DNA of 64,000 bases from Streptomyces phaeolivaceus (GTDB lineage: Bacteria; Actinomycetota; Actinomycetes; Streptomycetales; Streptomycetaceae), in assembly GCF_009184865.1 (NCBI RefSeq), contig NZ_CP045096.1:6076001-6140000 (forward strand), written 5' to 3'. Below the pieces are notes generated by a model. That model was given only the letters and a program-made list of their open reading frames with translations, searched no databases and had not been told where the DNA came from. Positions 18,091 through 27,081 of the stretch are shown here, in pieces. The position numbers and the translations under genes were made by a program. Position 1 is the first letter of the stretch; each line of letters starts with the position of its first letter.

Positions 18091-19450
18091 TCAACCGGAC
18101 ACACCTCGCTTGAAGGAACGGGCGCCTCGCGCGAGCCGCCGAACGGTCGGCGTCCGGGGAATGAAAGCGAGCCTCGTCGGCTCGCTGCCGGGGAGTCCGA
18201 GCCGGGTGAGCCGCCGTGGCTTGAAGTAGCGCGAAATGCGGCTGTCCAGGTGTCGCGAAAGATAACGCTCCGCCGTAGGCCTCAATCGGGCCTGGCTGTC
18301 CGGCTGCATCGTGTACCCGACGGTCGAGATGAGATCGGCCAGCTCTCCGTGCGTCTCCTGGCTCCGGGTGAGCGACCATGAGGCCACGGCGGAGGCGTCC
18401 TCCAGGTTCGGCAAGAGCGCGTCCACGAGCGTCACAGGAACCTGGTTGCTGTCGGCGTAGGGCTGTAGCCGATCCAGCAGCAGCTCTGTTCCCGTACGAG
18501 CCACGGGGAGGCCGAAGAAACGTGATGCGGTGAGCAGGGCCGTGGAAAAGCAGCCGATCACGAGGGCCGGCCGCATTCGCTGGTAGACCACCTCCGCGAG
18601 GACCGGATCGGCCAGTACCCGGAACTCGACGCTCAGGCGCCCCGCTTCGTCCTCCAGGGCCCGGGACCAGCCGGGCGGAGCCGAGGGGTGGGCTTGACAC
18701 GACGTGCCGGTGGCCGAGTCGCGCTACGCCGCGGAGCATCCTTAGGTGCAGTCGCTGCTCCTCCTCGACGGACAGGACATCGATCGCGGACAGGTACTGG
18801 CCGAGCAACAGTGCGGGCGGCTAGGCTGCCGTCTGCCGGAGACCTCCCACGAGGTCGGAGAGTTCACGCAATACCCCGGTGAACGCCTCGGTGGGAACGA
18901 CTTCCGACTCGACCCCGAACTCCGTGAGCAAAAGGGGCCGGAGCCCAGGCACGAGATCCACGTGAAGCAGGCGCTCGATCCGCGTTCCCACCAGCGGATC
19001 CAACGGGCCCGGCGTCGGCCCGTACGTCATCAGACCGTCGGCGTACACATGGACGGGGCTGTCGCCGAAGATCCGCACCACGGTGTTGGACGGGCGGCCG
19101 TGAATCGACTCGCAGGCGATGTCAACGTTCTCAGTGCCGAGGTCCCACGCCCGCCGCAGTGCCCGCTGCCACAGCAGCATGTCCTGCTCCCTCGGGGACC
19201 AGTCCGCGGGGTGGAAGGGCCGAATGAACTCGTTCCAGGAGCGCACCTCGTCAAACTCCGGTCGCAGCGCCGCAAACCCAGGCATCCGATCGAGTGGCGT
19301 GCTGATCTCGGGCACCGGGGCCGGATCGCTGACAACGAGGCTGCGCCGGTGCTCCGACCGCGGCCCGAAGAGTCCCGCCCGAATCGCTGCGGTCATCGTG
19401 ACAGCCGCGTACTGCGTGCACGCGAAAAAGAGTTGGACGGCGGCCATCAA
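18091..19450 (-). pseudogene. Polysialyltransferase-like glycosyltransferase, inactivated twice
   Basis: Read on the minus strand from 19450 (TTG; ATG at 19447), the frame encodes MAAVQLFFACTQYAAVTM, then FGDSPVHVYADGLMTYGPT, and meets a TAG at 18821-18823. Past the stop the same frame continues sensibly as LGQYLSAIDVLSVEEEQRL to GHRHVV near 18695. There a shift into a second frame restores HPSAPPGWSRALEDEAGRL, then RPALVIGCFSTALLTASRF, ending at 18091. The order matches bacterial alpha-2,8-polysialyltransferase-like proteins. There is thus one nonsense codon and one frameshift (net -2 or +1). Sequencing error could explain one lesion, less easily two. It follows the LmbU-like gene convergently. 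Confidence 0.75.
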
Positions 19451-19963
19451 ACGACGCCCTGCCTGGACCGGGCTGGCGGACGGCGGCGCACGGCCGTCAC
19501 CGTGTCGGGGGCGTGCGGCTTCAGGTCATTCTGACCATTCGAAAACGAAACCTCGGGACTCGTCGCCGCCCCTGAATCTCGGATGAATGACAAGCGAACG
19601 GAGAAAGTGAGGACGAGGAGGCGGCTCCGGTCGTAGCAGCGGGTCCGCAAGAGGATCGAGTTGGCGGCACCGACCAGGTCGTCAACCCAGGGCTCGGGGA
19701 CCGTCAAAGGTGGCCGGACCGGGCCGCGAAGACTCGGGACGAGCCCGGCGACGCCCTTACCTCGACCACCCTGGCGATGCTCTGGGACGTGCCGAGCCGG
19801 CCGAAGGTGAAGGTGTCGCCGTGCGGGACGGCTGTGGACGGGGACGCCCAAAGGATCCCGGAGTGGCGGTCCATCACCGGGCCAAAGCGCGCGAAGGCCC
19901 CTTCCCCACGGGGCTTGTCACGAGTCGTCCACTGCACCCGATCAGAACAGTCAGCCCGGAGTT
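19451..19963. other. Intergenic stretch with one doubtful minus-strand ORF
   Basis: About 510 bp lie between the polysialyltransferase relic and the recombinase module. The only frame with convincing third-position GC bias is on the minus strand at 19704-19937 (77 residues, with FGPVMDRHSGILWASPSTAV and TFTFGRLGTSQSIARVVEV). I cannot place it in a family; it may be a fragment of an older gene. Confidence 0.3.
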
Positions 19964-20244
19964 GTGAGGGTGACGCACCCGTTCCATCCCTGGTCCGGGC
20001 GGGAGTTCACCTTCGTTGACCGGCGCCGGACCTGGGACGAGGACCGGGTCGCCTTCCAGAGGACCGGGTCGCCTTCCAGGACGAGGACGGGCAGCTGGCG
20101 TCACTGCCGGCGGCCTGGACGGATATCGACCCGGTCGATCCGTTCATCACGATGGCCGCGGGCCGGTGCCCGTTCCGAGTGGAGGACCTCCTGGCCGTCG
20201 CCGGACTGATCGACGCTCTCCGCGTACGGGCGTCGGGAGGATGA
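19964..20244 (+). pseudogene. DUF5372-like small protein, broken by a 20-bp duplication
   Basis: The GTG at 19964 begins VRVTHPFHPWSGREFTFVD, then RRRTWDEDRVAF, the start of a small protein regularly found ahead of serine recombinases (DUF5372 as I recall). Bases 20039-20058 (gaggaccgggtcgccttcca) are repeated exactly at 20059-20078, shifting the frame. Removing one copy restores FQDEDGQLASLPAAWTDID, then PVDPFITMAAGRCPFRVED and LLAVAGLIDALRVRASGG, with a stop at 20242-20244. The rest of the gene is clean, so the duplication is the only visible lesion and looks recent. Confidence 0.8.
20039..20078 (+). repeat. Perfect 20-bp tandem duplication
   Basis: Two adjacent copies of gaggaccgggtcgccttcca at 20039-20058 and 20059-20078. 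Twenty is not a multiple of three, so the duplication frameshifts the surrounding small gene. Loss of one copy by slippage would repair it exactly. Confidence 0.95.
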
Positions 20245-20429
20245 TGCCGGGACCGTCGCCTGATCCACGCCCGGCCGGACAGCCGGGGTGATTGAGGGCG
20301 CGCGGAGGTGGCTGGCCGGAGCACTTCTGATCTGCTGGTTTGCCTCCGCGCGCCTGCCTCGTGGTCTTGGCCGAACCGGGTGTCGGCGCGAACCTGGTGA
20401 CACGGCTGGTGACAGGGGAGGCGGACGCG

Positions 20430-20936
20430 ATGGCGGTGACGGCGAAGGACCCGAAGGTGGCCGTGCTGGCCGCGTCGAGATCACTCAACCCGCATCCGGA
20501 GAAGGTGACCGACGAGGTGTTCCTGGCCTCGCCGTTCTGCGATCCGCGCGACGTCGTGCAGGTCAAGTACGAGATGGTGCGGCGCGTCCGCGTCGACAAG
20601 GTGCCCGTGGCCCGGGCGGCCCGCGCCTTCGGCTACTGCCGTCAGGCGTTCTATGAGATCGCCGCCGCCCTGGACCTGGGCGGTCCGGGTGCCCTGGTCT
20701 CCGGCAAGCCGGGCCCGAAGGGGCCGGTCAAGCTGACCGCACCGGTCATGGACCACATCGACGCCTGGCTGGCCGCCGACATCGCGCTGACCTCGAAGGA
20801 GATCGCAGAGAAGGTCGCTGGGGAGTTCGGCTTCACCGTCCACCCACGGTCCGTCGAGCGCGCGCTGTCCCGGCGGCGCGAGCCGGAAACCGCCGGTGAG
20901 GACGAGCCCATATCCCGCTGCTGCCCCGGGCGGTGA
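20430..20936 (+). CDS. Helix-turn-helix protein of the recombinase module
   Basis: This 168-residue protein contains two putative helix-turn-helix units: VPVARAARAFGYCRQAFYE (residues about 58-76) and LTSKEIAEKVAGEFGFTVHPRSVERAL near 120-145, in a Homeodomain-like/transposase-type arrangement. The start MAVTAKDPKVAVLAASRSLN at 20430 has AGGGGAG ahead. Genes of this type sit between the DUF5372-like protein and a large serine recombinase in many genomes. It is presumably a DNA-binding partner or regulator of the recombinase. It stops at 20936, overlapping the next small frame. Confidence 0.75.
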   Translation: MAVTAKDPKVAVLAASRSLNPHPEKVTDEVFLASPFCDPRDVVQVKYEMVRRVRVDKVPVARAARAFGYCRQAFYEIAAALDLGGPGALVSGKPGPKGPVKLTAPVMDHIDAWLAADIALTSKEIAEKVAGEFGFTVHPRSVERALSRRREPETAGEDEPISRCCPGR

Positions 20937-21192
20937 CGTCACGGCGGGCGTCACCGAGTACGAGCGGCTGCGCGAGAGCGCGGGCCGAGGCGGGCGCCGA
21001 GGCGGGCTGGGTGTGCTCGTCGCCCGCGGCATGGCCGCGTATCTGAAGGTGGCCGCCTCACTGGCCGCCGCGGCAGCGCCCAGGACGGGGAGCCCGGGCC
21101 CGTCGGCCGCCGGTGCGGTGGCCACCACGCTGGACGCGGAGGTCATCCGGGTGTGGTCCCGGATGGTCTGGGCCCACGCCAACTCCCCCTGA
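20896..21192 (+). CDS. Small protein of the recombinase module
   Basis: This short frame of up to 98 residues overlaps the end of the helix-turn-helix gene. Its recognisable part is VTAGVTEYERLRESAGRGG, then LGVLVARGMAAYLKVAASL. A comparable small gene occupies this place in related modules as I recall. The only good start in frame is the GTG at 20896. It ends 33 bp before the recombinase. No function is known. Confidence 0.5.
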   Translation: MRTSPYPAAAPGGDVTAGVTEYERLRESAGRGGRRGGLGVLVARGMAAYLKVAASLAAAAAPRTGSPGPSAAGAVATTLDAEVIRVWSRMVWAHANSP

Positions 21193-21225
21193 TCCACGGC
21201 GACATGAGAAGGCACGGCAACGTCG

Positions 21226-23322
21226 ATGAATGACCAGCTGTTCGGTCCGGCCGCCAAGGTGACGGCCGCCCACCTCGCCAGAGACGCCTACCTCTCTATC
21301 CGGCAGAGTTCGCTCAAACAGGTCCTCAACAACACCGAGTCGACGGTGCGTCAGTACGGGCTGAAGGAACGGGCGATCACTCTGGGGTGGCCGGCCGACC
21401 GGGTCCACGTCATCGACACCGACCAGGGCCAGTCCGGCGCCACGGCCGCGGACCGTGAGGGCTTCCAGCGGCTGGTCACCGAGGTCGGCATGGGACACGC
21501 CGGGATCGTCCTCGGCCTGGAAGTCTCCCGCCTGGCACGCAACAGCGCCGACTGGCACCGGCTGCTGGAGATCTGCGCGATGTCCGGGACACTGATCCTG
21601 GACGAAGACGGCCTCTACAACCCCTGCGACTTCAACGACCGCCTGCTGCTCGGACTCAAAGGGACCATGTCCGAGGCGGAACTGCACCTGCTCAAAGCGC
21701 GTCTTCGGGGCGGCCAGCTGTCCAAGGCCCGGCGCGGGGAACTGGTCCAGCCGCTGCCGATCGGCCTGGTCTACGACGGCGCCGGCAAGGTCGTCCTCGA
21801 CCCGGACACCGCGATCCAGCAGGCGATCCGCACCGTGTTCACGCTGTTCGACACCACCGGCTCGGCCACCGGCGTGGTCAAGGCGTTCAACCACGTCCGC
21901 CTCACTCTGCCGCGGCGAATCCAGTCCGGCCCGGACAAGGGCAAGGTCGTCTGGGGGCCGATCGCGCACTCCAGGGTGCTGCAGATCCTGCACAACCCGC
22001 GCTATGCCGGGGCCTTCGTCTATGGCCGCCACCAGCACAAACCCACAGCGAGCGGGAAAAGCGCACCGGCGTTGCAGCCACGCGAGCAGTGGATCGCACT
22101 GTTCCCCAACGCCCACGCCGGCTACATCTCCTTCGACAAGTACGAGGCCAATGAGGCCAAGTTGACCTCGAACGCCGTCGCCTATGGCAAGGACCGCCGC
22201 CACGGACCTACCCGCGAGGGCCCGGCCCTGCTCCAGGGCATGACCCTGTGCGGGATCTGCGGACGCCGGATGACCGTGCGCTACCACCACCGCAAACACG
22301 GCCTGGAGCCGGAGTACGTCTGCCAGGCCAAGGGCATCGAGTACGGAAACCCGATCTGCCAGCGCGTGCACGGCGCCGTCGTCGACAACGCGGTCGGCCG
22401 CCTCCTCATCGAGGCGCTGACTCCGCACGCGCTCACCGCCGCCCTCGCGGTCGCCGACGAACTCGCCGCCCGCGCCGACGAGGCCGAGACACTACGAGCC
22501 GCTGGTGTCGAACGAGCCGAGTATCAGGTCGATTTGGCCCGCCGCCGCTACCTCGCCGTCGATCCCGACAACCGGCTCGTGGCCGGCAGTCTGGAAGCCG
22601 ACTGGAACACCGCCCTGCGCGAACTCACCCAGGTCCGCGAAACGTACGAGAGCGCCAGAAACGACGGCGGAGGTGTCCTCGACGACGCCCAGCGGGCCCG
22701 GATCACCGCCCTGGCCGGAGACTTCCCCACCTTCTGGAACGACCCCGACACCCCGATGCGGGAACGAAAGCGCCTGGTCAGACTACTGGTCGCCGACGTC
22801 ACCCTGGTCCGGGCCGACCAGATCACCGTCCACGTCCGGCTGACCGGCGGCCAGGAACACACTCTGACCATCCCCGTCCCTCTCGCCTCCTGGCAGATCA
22901 GGCAGACCCCGCCCGAGGTCGTCGCCGCCATCGACGAACTCCTCGACGACCACACCGACGGCCAGATCGCCGCCATCCTCACCGAACGCGGCCACGTCAG
23001 CGGCACCGGACACGCCCTCCGGCCCACGATCGTCCGGCACATCCGGAACAGGTACGGACTGCGCAGTCACCCCCAACGGCTCGCGGACCAGCGCATGTTG
23101 AGCCTGCGCGAGATCGCCCGACGGCTCGGCATCGGCCTGAACACCGTCCAGATCTGGCGGAACAACGGCCTGCTGACCGGCCGCGTCGCCAACGACAAGG
23201 GCGAGTACTTCTACTTCCCGCCGCCACCCGACCTCGCCCGGCCCAGGATCGGACGGCCACCGGGATCACGACCAGCACCAGCTGGAACACCCACCGGATC
23301 AGCCCAAGGAGGCGCAGTATGA
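21226..23322 (+). CDS. Large serine recombinase
   Basis: This 698-residue site-specific recombinase has, in order, a resolvase domain with the nucleophile region AYLSIRQSSLKQV (residues about 24-36), the downstream active-site block LGLEVSRLARNSADWHRLL near 100, a recombinase domain, a zinc ribbon (LCGICGRRMTVRYHH with two Cys, then YVCQAKG and PICQRVHG), a coiled segment, and a C-terminal MerR-like helix-turn-helix (LSLREIARRLGIGLNTVQIWRNNGLL). It probably mobilises or once inserted the module 19964-23322. No matching att pair was found at its ends. It is intact, unlike the first gene of its module. Confidence 0.88.
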   Translation: MNDQLFGPAAKVTAAHLARDAYLSIRQSSLKQVLNNTESTVRQYGLKERAITLGWPADRVHVIDTDQGQSGATAADREGFQRLVTEVGMGHAGIVLGLEVSRLARNSADWHRLLEICAMSGTLILDEDGLYNPCDFNDRLLLGLKGTMSEAELHLLKARLRGGQLSKARRGELVQPLPIGLVYDGAGKVVLDPDTAIQQAIRTVFTLFDTTGSATGVVKAFNHVRLTLPRRIQSGPDKGKVVWGPIAHSRVLQILHNPRYAGAFVYGRHQHKPTASGKSAPALQPREQWIALFPNAHAGYISFDKYEANEAKLTSNAVAYGKDRRHGPTREGPALLQGMTLCGICGRRMTVRYHHRKHGLEPEYVCQAKGIEYGNPICQRVHGAVVDNAVGRLLIEALTPHALTAALAVADELAARADEAETLRAAGVERAEYQVDLARRRYLAVDPDNRLVAGSLEADWNTALRELTQVRETYESARNDGGGVLDDAQRARITALAGDFPTFWNDPDTPMRERKRLVRLLVADVTLVRADQITVHVRLTGGQEHTLTIPVPLASWQIRQTPPEVVAAIDELLDDHTDGQIAAILTERGHVSGTGHALRPTIVRHIRNRYGLRSHPQRLADQRMLSLREIARRLGIGLNTVQIWRNNGLLTGRVANDKGEYFYFPPPPDLARPRIGRPPGSRPAPAGTPTGSAQGGAV

Positions 23323-23349
23323 AGCACGAGGTATTCCCGTGGGACGCGT

Positions 23350-26058
23350 TCAGCGCGGGAGGGCGGCGAGCCGGCGTCGGTCGTGGGGGGAGGAACGGCG
23401 GTCGAGACGTTCCTGTAGACGCGTTCTGGCCGCGTCGCAGCGGCCTGCCGAGACCAGCGCGTACAACAGGGTCTCCTCGACGACCTCGCGCTGCGCGGCG
23501 CTGCCGCCCACCGTGCGGAGCGAGGGCAGGACACGTTCCAGTCGCTGTGCTGCCTCGGCCCAGTTCTCTTCCACGATGTGCAAGAACGCCTCGCACAGCG
23601 GGGCGACGACCTCGCGCTGCACCTGGTCGGCGTCCAGGGCATGGGCCTGCAAACGCCGTAGCCCCGGCAGGTCACCCGCGGCGGTGAGGGTGACCGCAGC
23701 GTGCAGGGCGATGAAGGCGGTGGCCGGGCGCTCAAAGATGTCCGCGGCGACCGACTGAAGCACGTCGTCGATGGGCAGCCGGCCTTGCCAGGCGTCGACC
23801 ACCCGGGCCCGCCACAGCAGGGAGCCGGAGTCGACCACTGCCCGGATGCCGTCGACCTTCCCGGGCGCCAGATGGGTCGCCCACCTGCGGCGGACTGCTG
23901 CGGCGTCCTCGACGGCCAGTTCGTGCAGGGCGGCATGCCACGCGAAGTGGGCTCCGTGCGTGCCGCCGCGGCCATGGCCACTCAGCCACGCGTCGAGCCG
24001 TGCGCGGCCCTTGTCGTGGTCGCCGCACTCGTAGTGCACATGGGCCAAGGCATGCATGGCGTGTCCCGAGGCGGGCTCCGCCGCCAGTGCCTGCTCGGCC
24101 AGCGCGCTGGCCTCGTCGTAACGCCCCTCCTCTTGGCGTACGAAAGCCAGCAGCGAAGTGTGGAACCAGTGCCCACGGTGGGCCGGAGCGGTCCGTTCCA
24201 CGAGCCGGAGCGCGGCACTGCCGTCCAGGTCGTAAAGCCCGGAGAAGGCGATGGTCGGTACTGCGGCGGCCAACGCCAACCGGTCGCCCGGATAGGCGTC
24301 CAGGTGCCGGACAAGAGCCGTGTCACCCTCCGCGGTCGTGCCCCTGACGCGCCGGGAGACCACGTCGACGAAGGAGCGCTCCCGCTCGTCGGCCCGCTCG
24401 CGTGCACAGCGCCGAGCGTCGGCCAAGGCGCGGGATACGTCCACGTCGGCTCCGCACTCATGGCCGATCAACGCGAGCGCGGCGTGGGCGCACGCGAAAC
24501 CCGGATCGAGTGCCGTGGCCCGGCGGAACGCCTCCTGTGCCCCGGATCGCACCTTCAGCAGCCGGTCCACTCCCAAGCGGTAGGCGGCAGCCGCGGCGGA
24601 GTAGGTGCTCAGGGCGAGTCCGCCGCCGTCGGTGGGCCGCCGTACCCTGCGCCGGGCCGTCGCCTCGGCCGAGTGGCCCACCGGGCGGGCAAGCACCACT
24701 TCGGCCACCGCCGCGGCCTGGACGCGGATCTCCGGAATCGCGGTGGTCTCCCACAGTTCGCCCTGGCGCGGTGCGCCCAGCGTCCACAGCGCGCGGACCG
24801 TACGGCCGTCCCGGTCGCGCAGCCGCCCATCCTCGGTGGACACGCCGATGCCCAACGGGCCCGACACGGCGTCACCGCGCCGGAGGAGGTTGCGCCACAG
24901 CGGATCGGCGGTGTCCGCAGGCACCAGGCCCATTAGGCCCGTGCAGTCCACCACCTGGCCCACCCGGAGCTCACGGCCGTCGCCGAGGCGGACCGCGAGC
25001 AGGCCGTCCGGGAGCTGCCGGGCGCCGGTGATCCCTCCTCGGGCCGTCCGCAGCCGCCGAGTACGGCGCATGCGTGCCACGGCCTCCGCGGTGGCCGGGG
25101 GCATGCGGTGGCGGTGCACGTTCCACAGCGAGCTGTCCCGTTCGAGGAAGTCGGCGCGCTCCTCGACGGACAGTGCGGCCCACAACTCGGAGGTGATCGA
25201 GCGCAGTCCGTCCAGCCCCGGGCGCCAGTCGCCCTGGGTGCGCAGGACTCGGCCGATGTGCCGGCGGATCTCGGCGCGCAGCCGCGGAAGCGGCAGGTCC
25301 AGCAACTGCTCGGCACAGGGCGTGGCCGGCAGCGGAGACACGGCGTGCGCTTGGGGCAGCCGGCCGTTGCGGGACACCGCGTGCACTGTGCGGCCCGGGC
25401 GGTCCAGTTGTAGGGCCACGTCGACGGCGGTCAGCCCGGTGCCGATCAGCAGGACGTCGTCACCACATCGCTCGTCGCCCGCGGCGTCCAGGGCGCCCGG
25501 TGCCCAGGGGGCGGCGACGAAGCGCTCACTGGCACGCAGGGCGGCCGGCAGCCCCGCGGAGGACCGGCGGGCCGGACCGGTGGCCAGCACTACGCCGTCG
25601 GCCTCGACGGCCGTACCGTCGGACAGTTCGAGCCGGGCGACGTCGCGGGTCCAGCGACAGTCAGTGACCCGGACCCGTAATCGGCGCACGGAGACGACAC
25701 CGTGGGCGGCGATGATGGCCCGGCCGAGCGTGTCGGCGAGATAGGCGCCGTAACGGTAGCGAGAGACGAAGTCGGCGGCGGTGATGTTCGGTTCACCATG
25801 GCGGCACAGCCAACGAACGAAGTGGCCGGGGTCGTCCGGATCACAACTCATGTTCCCGGCAGGCACGTTGAGCAGGTGCCGCGGGTCGCGACTGGCGTAG
25901 GCGGTGCCCCGGCCGGCCTCCGGCGCCGGATCGATCAGCAACAGGTCCAGGGGAACACGGCGGCGGACCGCGGTTTCGCAGAGCTGTACGGCCACCAGGG
26001 CGCCGGCCGCGCCCGCTCCTACGACGGCCACGGATTTCCGAGGGAATGCTGGAGTCAT
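23350..26058 (-). CDS. Fusion of an FAD/NAD(P)-binding oxidoreductase and a TPR (TTC38-like) domain
   Basis: From the ATG at 26058 this 902-residue protein begins with a dinucleotide fold (KSVAVVGAGAAGALVAVQL) and continues with NVPAGNMSCDPDDPGHFVRW and a second Rossmann motif DDVLLIGTGLTAVDVAL, as in YdhS-like FAD/NAD(P)-binding proteins of about 500 residues. From about residue 475 it becomes a helical repeat protein (STYSAAAAAYRLGVDRLLKV, then HYECGDHDKGRARLDAWLSGHG, then HFAWHAALHELAVED), like TTC38-type tetratricopeptide proteins that normally stand alone. There is no stop or frame break at the junction, so the fusion appears real. It is divergent from an Rrf2 regulator, suggesting redox-responsive control. 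Confidence 0.8.
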   Translation of the reverse strand: MTPAFPRKSVAVVGAGAAGALVAVQLCETAVRRRVPLDLLLIDPAPEAGRGTAYASRDPRHLLNVPAGNMSCDPDDPGHFVRWLCRHGEPNITAADFVSRYRYGAYLADTLGRAIIAAHGVVSVRRLRVRVTDCRWTRDVARLELSDGTAVEADGVVLATGPARRSSAGLPAALRASERFVAAPWAPGALDAAGDERCGDDVLLIGTGLTAVDVALQLDRPGRTVHAVSRNGRLPQAHAVSPLPATPCAEQLLDLPLPRLRAEIRRHIGRVLRTQGDWRPGLDGLRSITSELWAALSVEERADFLERDSSLWNVHRHRMPPATAEAVARMRRTRRLRTARGGITGARQLPDGLLAVRLGDGRELRVGQVVDCTGLMGLVPADTADPLWRNLLRRGDAVSGPLGIGVSTEDGRLRDRDGRTVRALWTLGAPRQGELWETTAIPEIRVQAAAVAEVVLARPVGHSAEATARRRVRRPTDGGGLALSTYSAAAAAYRLGVDRLLKVRSGAQEAFRRATALDPGFACAHAALALIGHECGADVDVSRALADARRCARERADERERSFVDVVSRRVRGTTAEGDTALVRHLDAYPGDRLALAAAVPTIAFSGLYDLDGSAALRLVERTAPAHRGHWFHTSLLAFVRQEEGRYDEASALAEQALAAEPASGHAMHALAHVHYECGDHDKGRARLDAWLSGHGRGGTHGAHFAWHAALHELAVEDAAAVRRRWATHLAPGKVDGIRAVVDSGSLLWRARVVDAWQGRLPIDDVLQSVAADIFERPATAFIALHAAVTLTAAGDLPGLRRLQAHALDADQVQREVVAPLCEAFLHIVEENWAEAAQRLERVLPSLRTVGGSAAQREVVEETLLYALVSAGRCDAARTRLQERLDRRSSPHDRRRLAALPR

Positions 26059-26375
26059 ACGATGTCTCCTCTCGACCAGAGGACCTGGTCGGGTCGGCAC
26101 AAACGGGGGCGCCGGTCGCCCGCGCCGAATGCGACGGACGTCTACGGCGATGCGCTGCAAGGCGGTTCACACGTACCGGAACCGTCCCGTGCGCATTGCC
26201 AGAGTGCGTAGTAGTTCACCATTTCGATTAACTACCCGCAAGAGACGTTGAGTTGGCTACCGCGCGTTTCTTCGTCGTCATTCCGCGGGTGGCTTTCCTA
26301 CGCTCCGTGCATGCGCGGGGAGCGCCTGACGGCAGGGTTCGGTCAGGCGCGCGTCGGGTGTGAGAAATTGGTCGG
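26059..26375. promoter_or_regulatory. Shared control region of the FAD-TPR gene and rrf2-like gene
   Basis: These 317 bp between divergent starts should hold both promoters and the regulator's operator. The stretch around 26213-26260 (TTCACCATTTCGATTAACT and following) is less GC-rich than its surroundings and is the most promoter-like part. No perfect dyad was found. Confidence 0.35.
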
Positions 26376-26840
26376 ATGCGGATCACGGCGAGGACTGATT
26401 ACGCGGTGCGGGCGATGGCGGAACTGGCTGCTTCCGGCGACACACCTTTGACGGCGGAGCAGTTGTCGCAGCGTCAGGACATTCCGGTGCGGTTCCTCTT
26501 CGGTATCCTGGGAGAGCTGAGACTTGCCGGACTGGTGCATAGCGTGCGTGGCCCCCGGGGCGGATACCTGTTGGCCACGACGGCTGCCCGGATAAGCCTC
26601 GCGGACGTGATCCGCGCGGTGGACGGGTCGCTGGCCAAGGTGCGGGACCTGAGCCTGACCGGCCTGGAGTACCCGGGGCCGGCCGCCATGCTCCCGAACG
26701 TGTGGCGGGCCGTGCGCACCAGCCTGCGCCAGGTGCTGGAGACCACCACGCTCGCCGACCTCTCTCGGGGTGCGCTGCCAGAGGTCGTACGTCAGCGGGC
26801 GCAGGAGTACACGGCCGACGTCCGCCACTACGGAGAGTGA
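26376..26840 (+). CDS. Rrf2-family transcriptional regulator lacking the Fe-S cysteines
   Basis: This 154-residue protein has the Rrf2 winged helix: MRITARTDYAVRAMAELAA, then PLTAEQLSQRQDIPVRFLF, LAGLVHSVRGPRGGYLLA and ISLADVIRAVDG. IscR- and NsrR-type members bind an iron-sulphur cluster through three Cys after the dimer helix; this one has no cysteine at all, so it should sense by another route, as CymR does. It starts at 26376 (ATG) and is divergent from the FAD-TPR fusion, which it probably controls together with itself. Confidence 0.85.
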   Translation: MRITARTDYAVRAMAELAASGDTPLTAEQLSQRQDIPVRFLFGILGELRLAGLVHSVRGPRGGYLLATTAARISLADVIRAVDGSLAKVRDLSLTGLEYPGPAAMLPNVWRAVRTSLRQVLETTTLADLSRGALPEVVRQRAQEYTADVRHYGE

Positions 26841-26984
26841 GAGATTTCCGCCTGGGCGGAGGCACTGCGGTTGAAAGCGAAACGCCTGCTCGCCTGCGGT
26901 CGGACGAGTAGCAGCCGGGCGGGTTTACCCTCGGCGCTGTTGGTGCGCCGCTCGAAGTCGCGCACCAAACGCCGGACGTTCCGG

Positions 26985-27006
26985 GACTGTCACGGCAGCT
27001 GTAGTT
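26985..27006 (+). repeat. Left terminal inverted repeat of the IS
   Basis: 22 bp, identical to the reverse complement of 28440-28461. It starts GACTGTCACG and ends GCTGTAGTT. Confidence 0.9.
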
Positions 27007-27081
27007 CCAGCGTCTGCGCTGGTCAGCGTGCTGCCGGGGCGGGTGCGGGCATGAGTACGGCCACCGTGATCATGAACGTTT

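Noticed and set aside
18601..18830. Two separate small genes in place of one broken polysialyltransferase gene
   Set aside because: Sequence on both sides of the TAG and of the frame change continues the same protein family without gap.
21226..23322. The serine recombinase as the integrase for the att-like repeats at 36.7-62.3 kb
   Set aside because: Insertion at a tRNA 3' end with duplicated 3' half is the habit of tyrosine integrases, and the recombinase belongs to a separate module 13 kb away.
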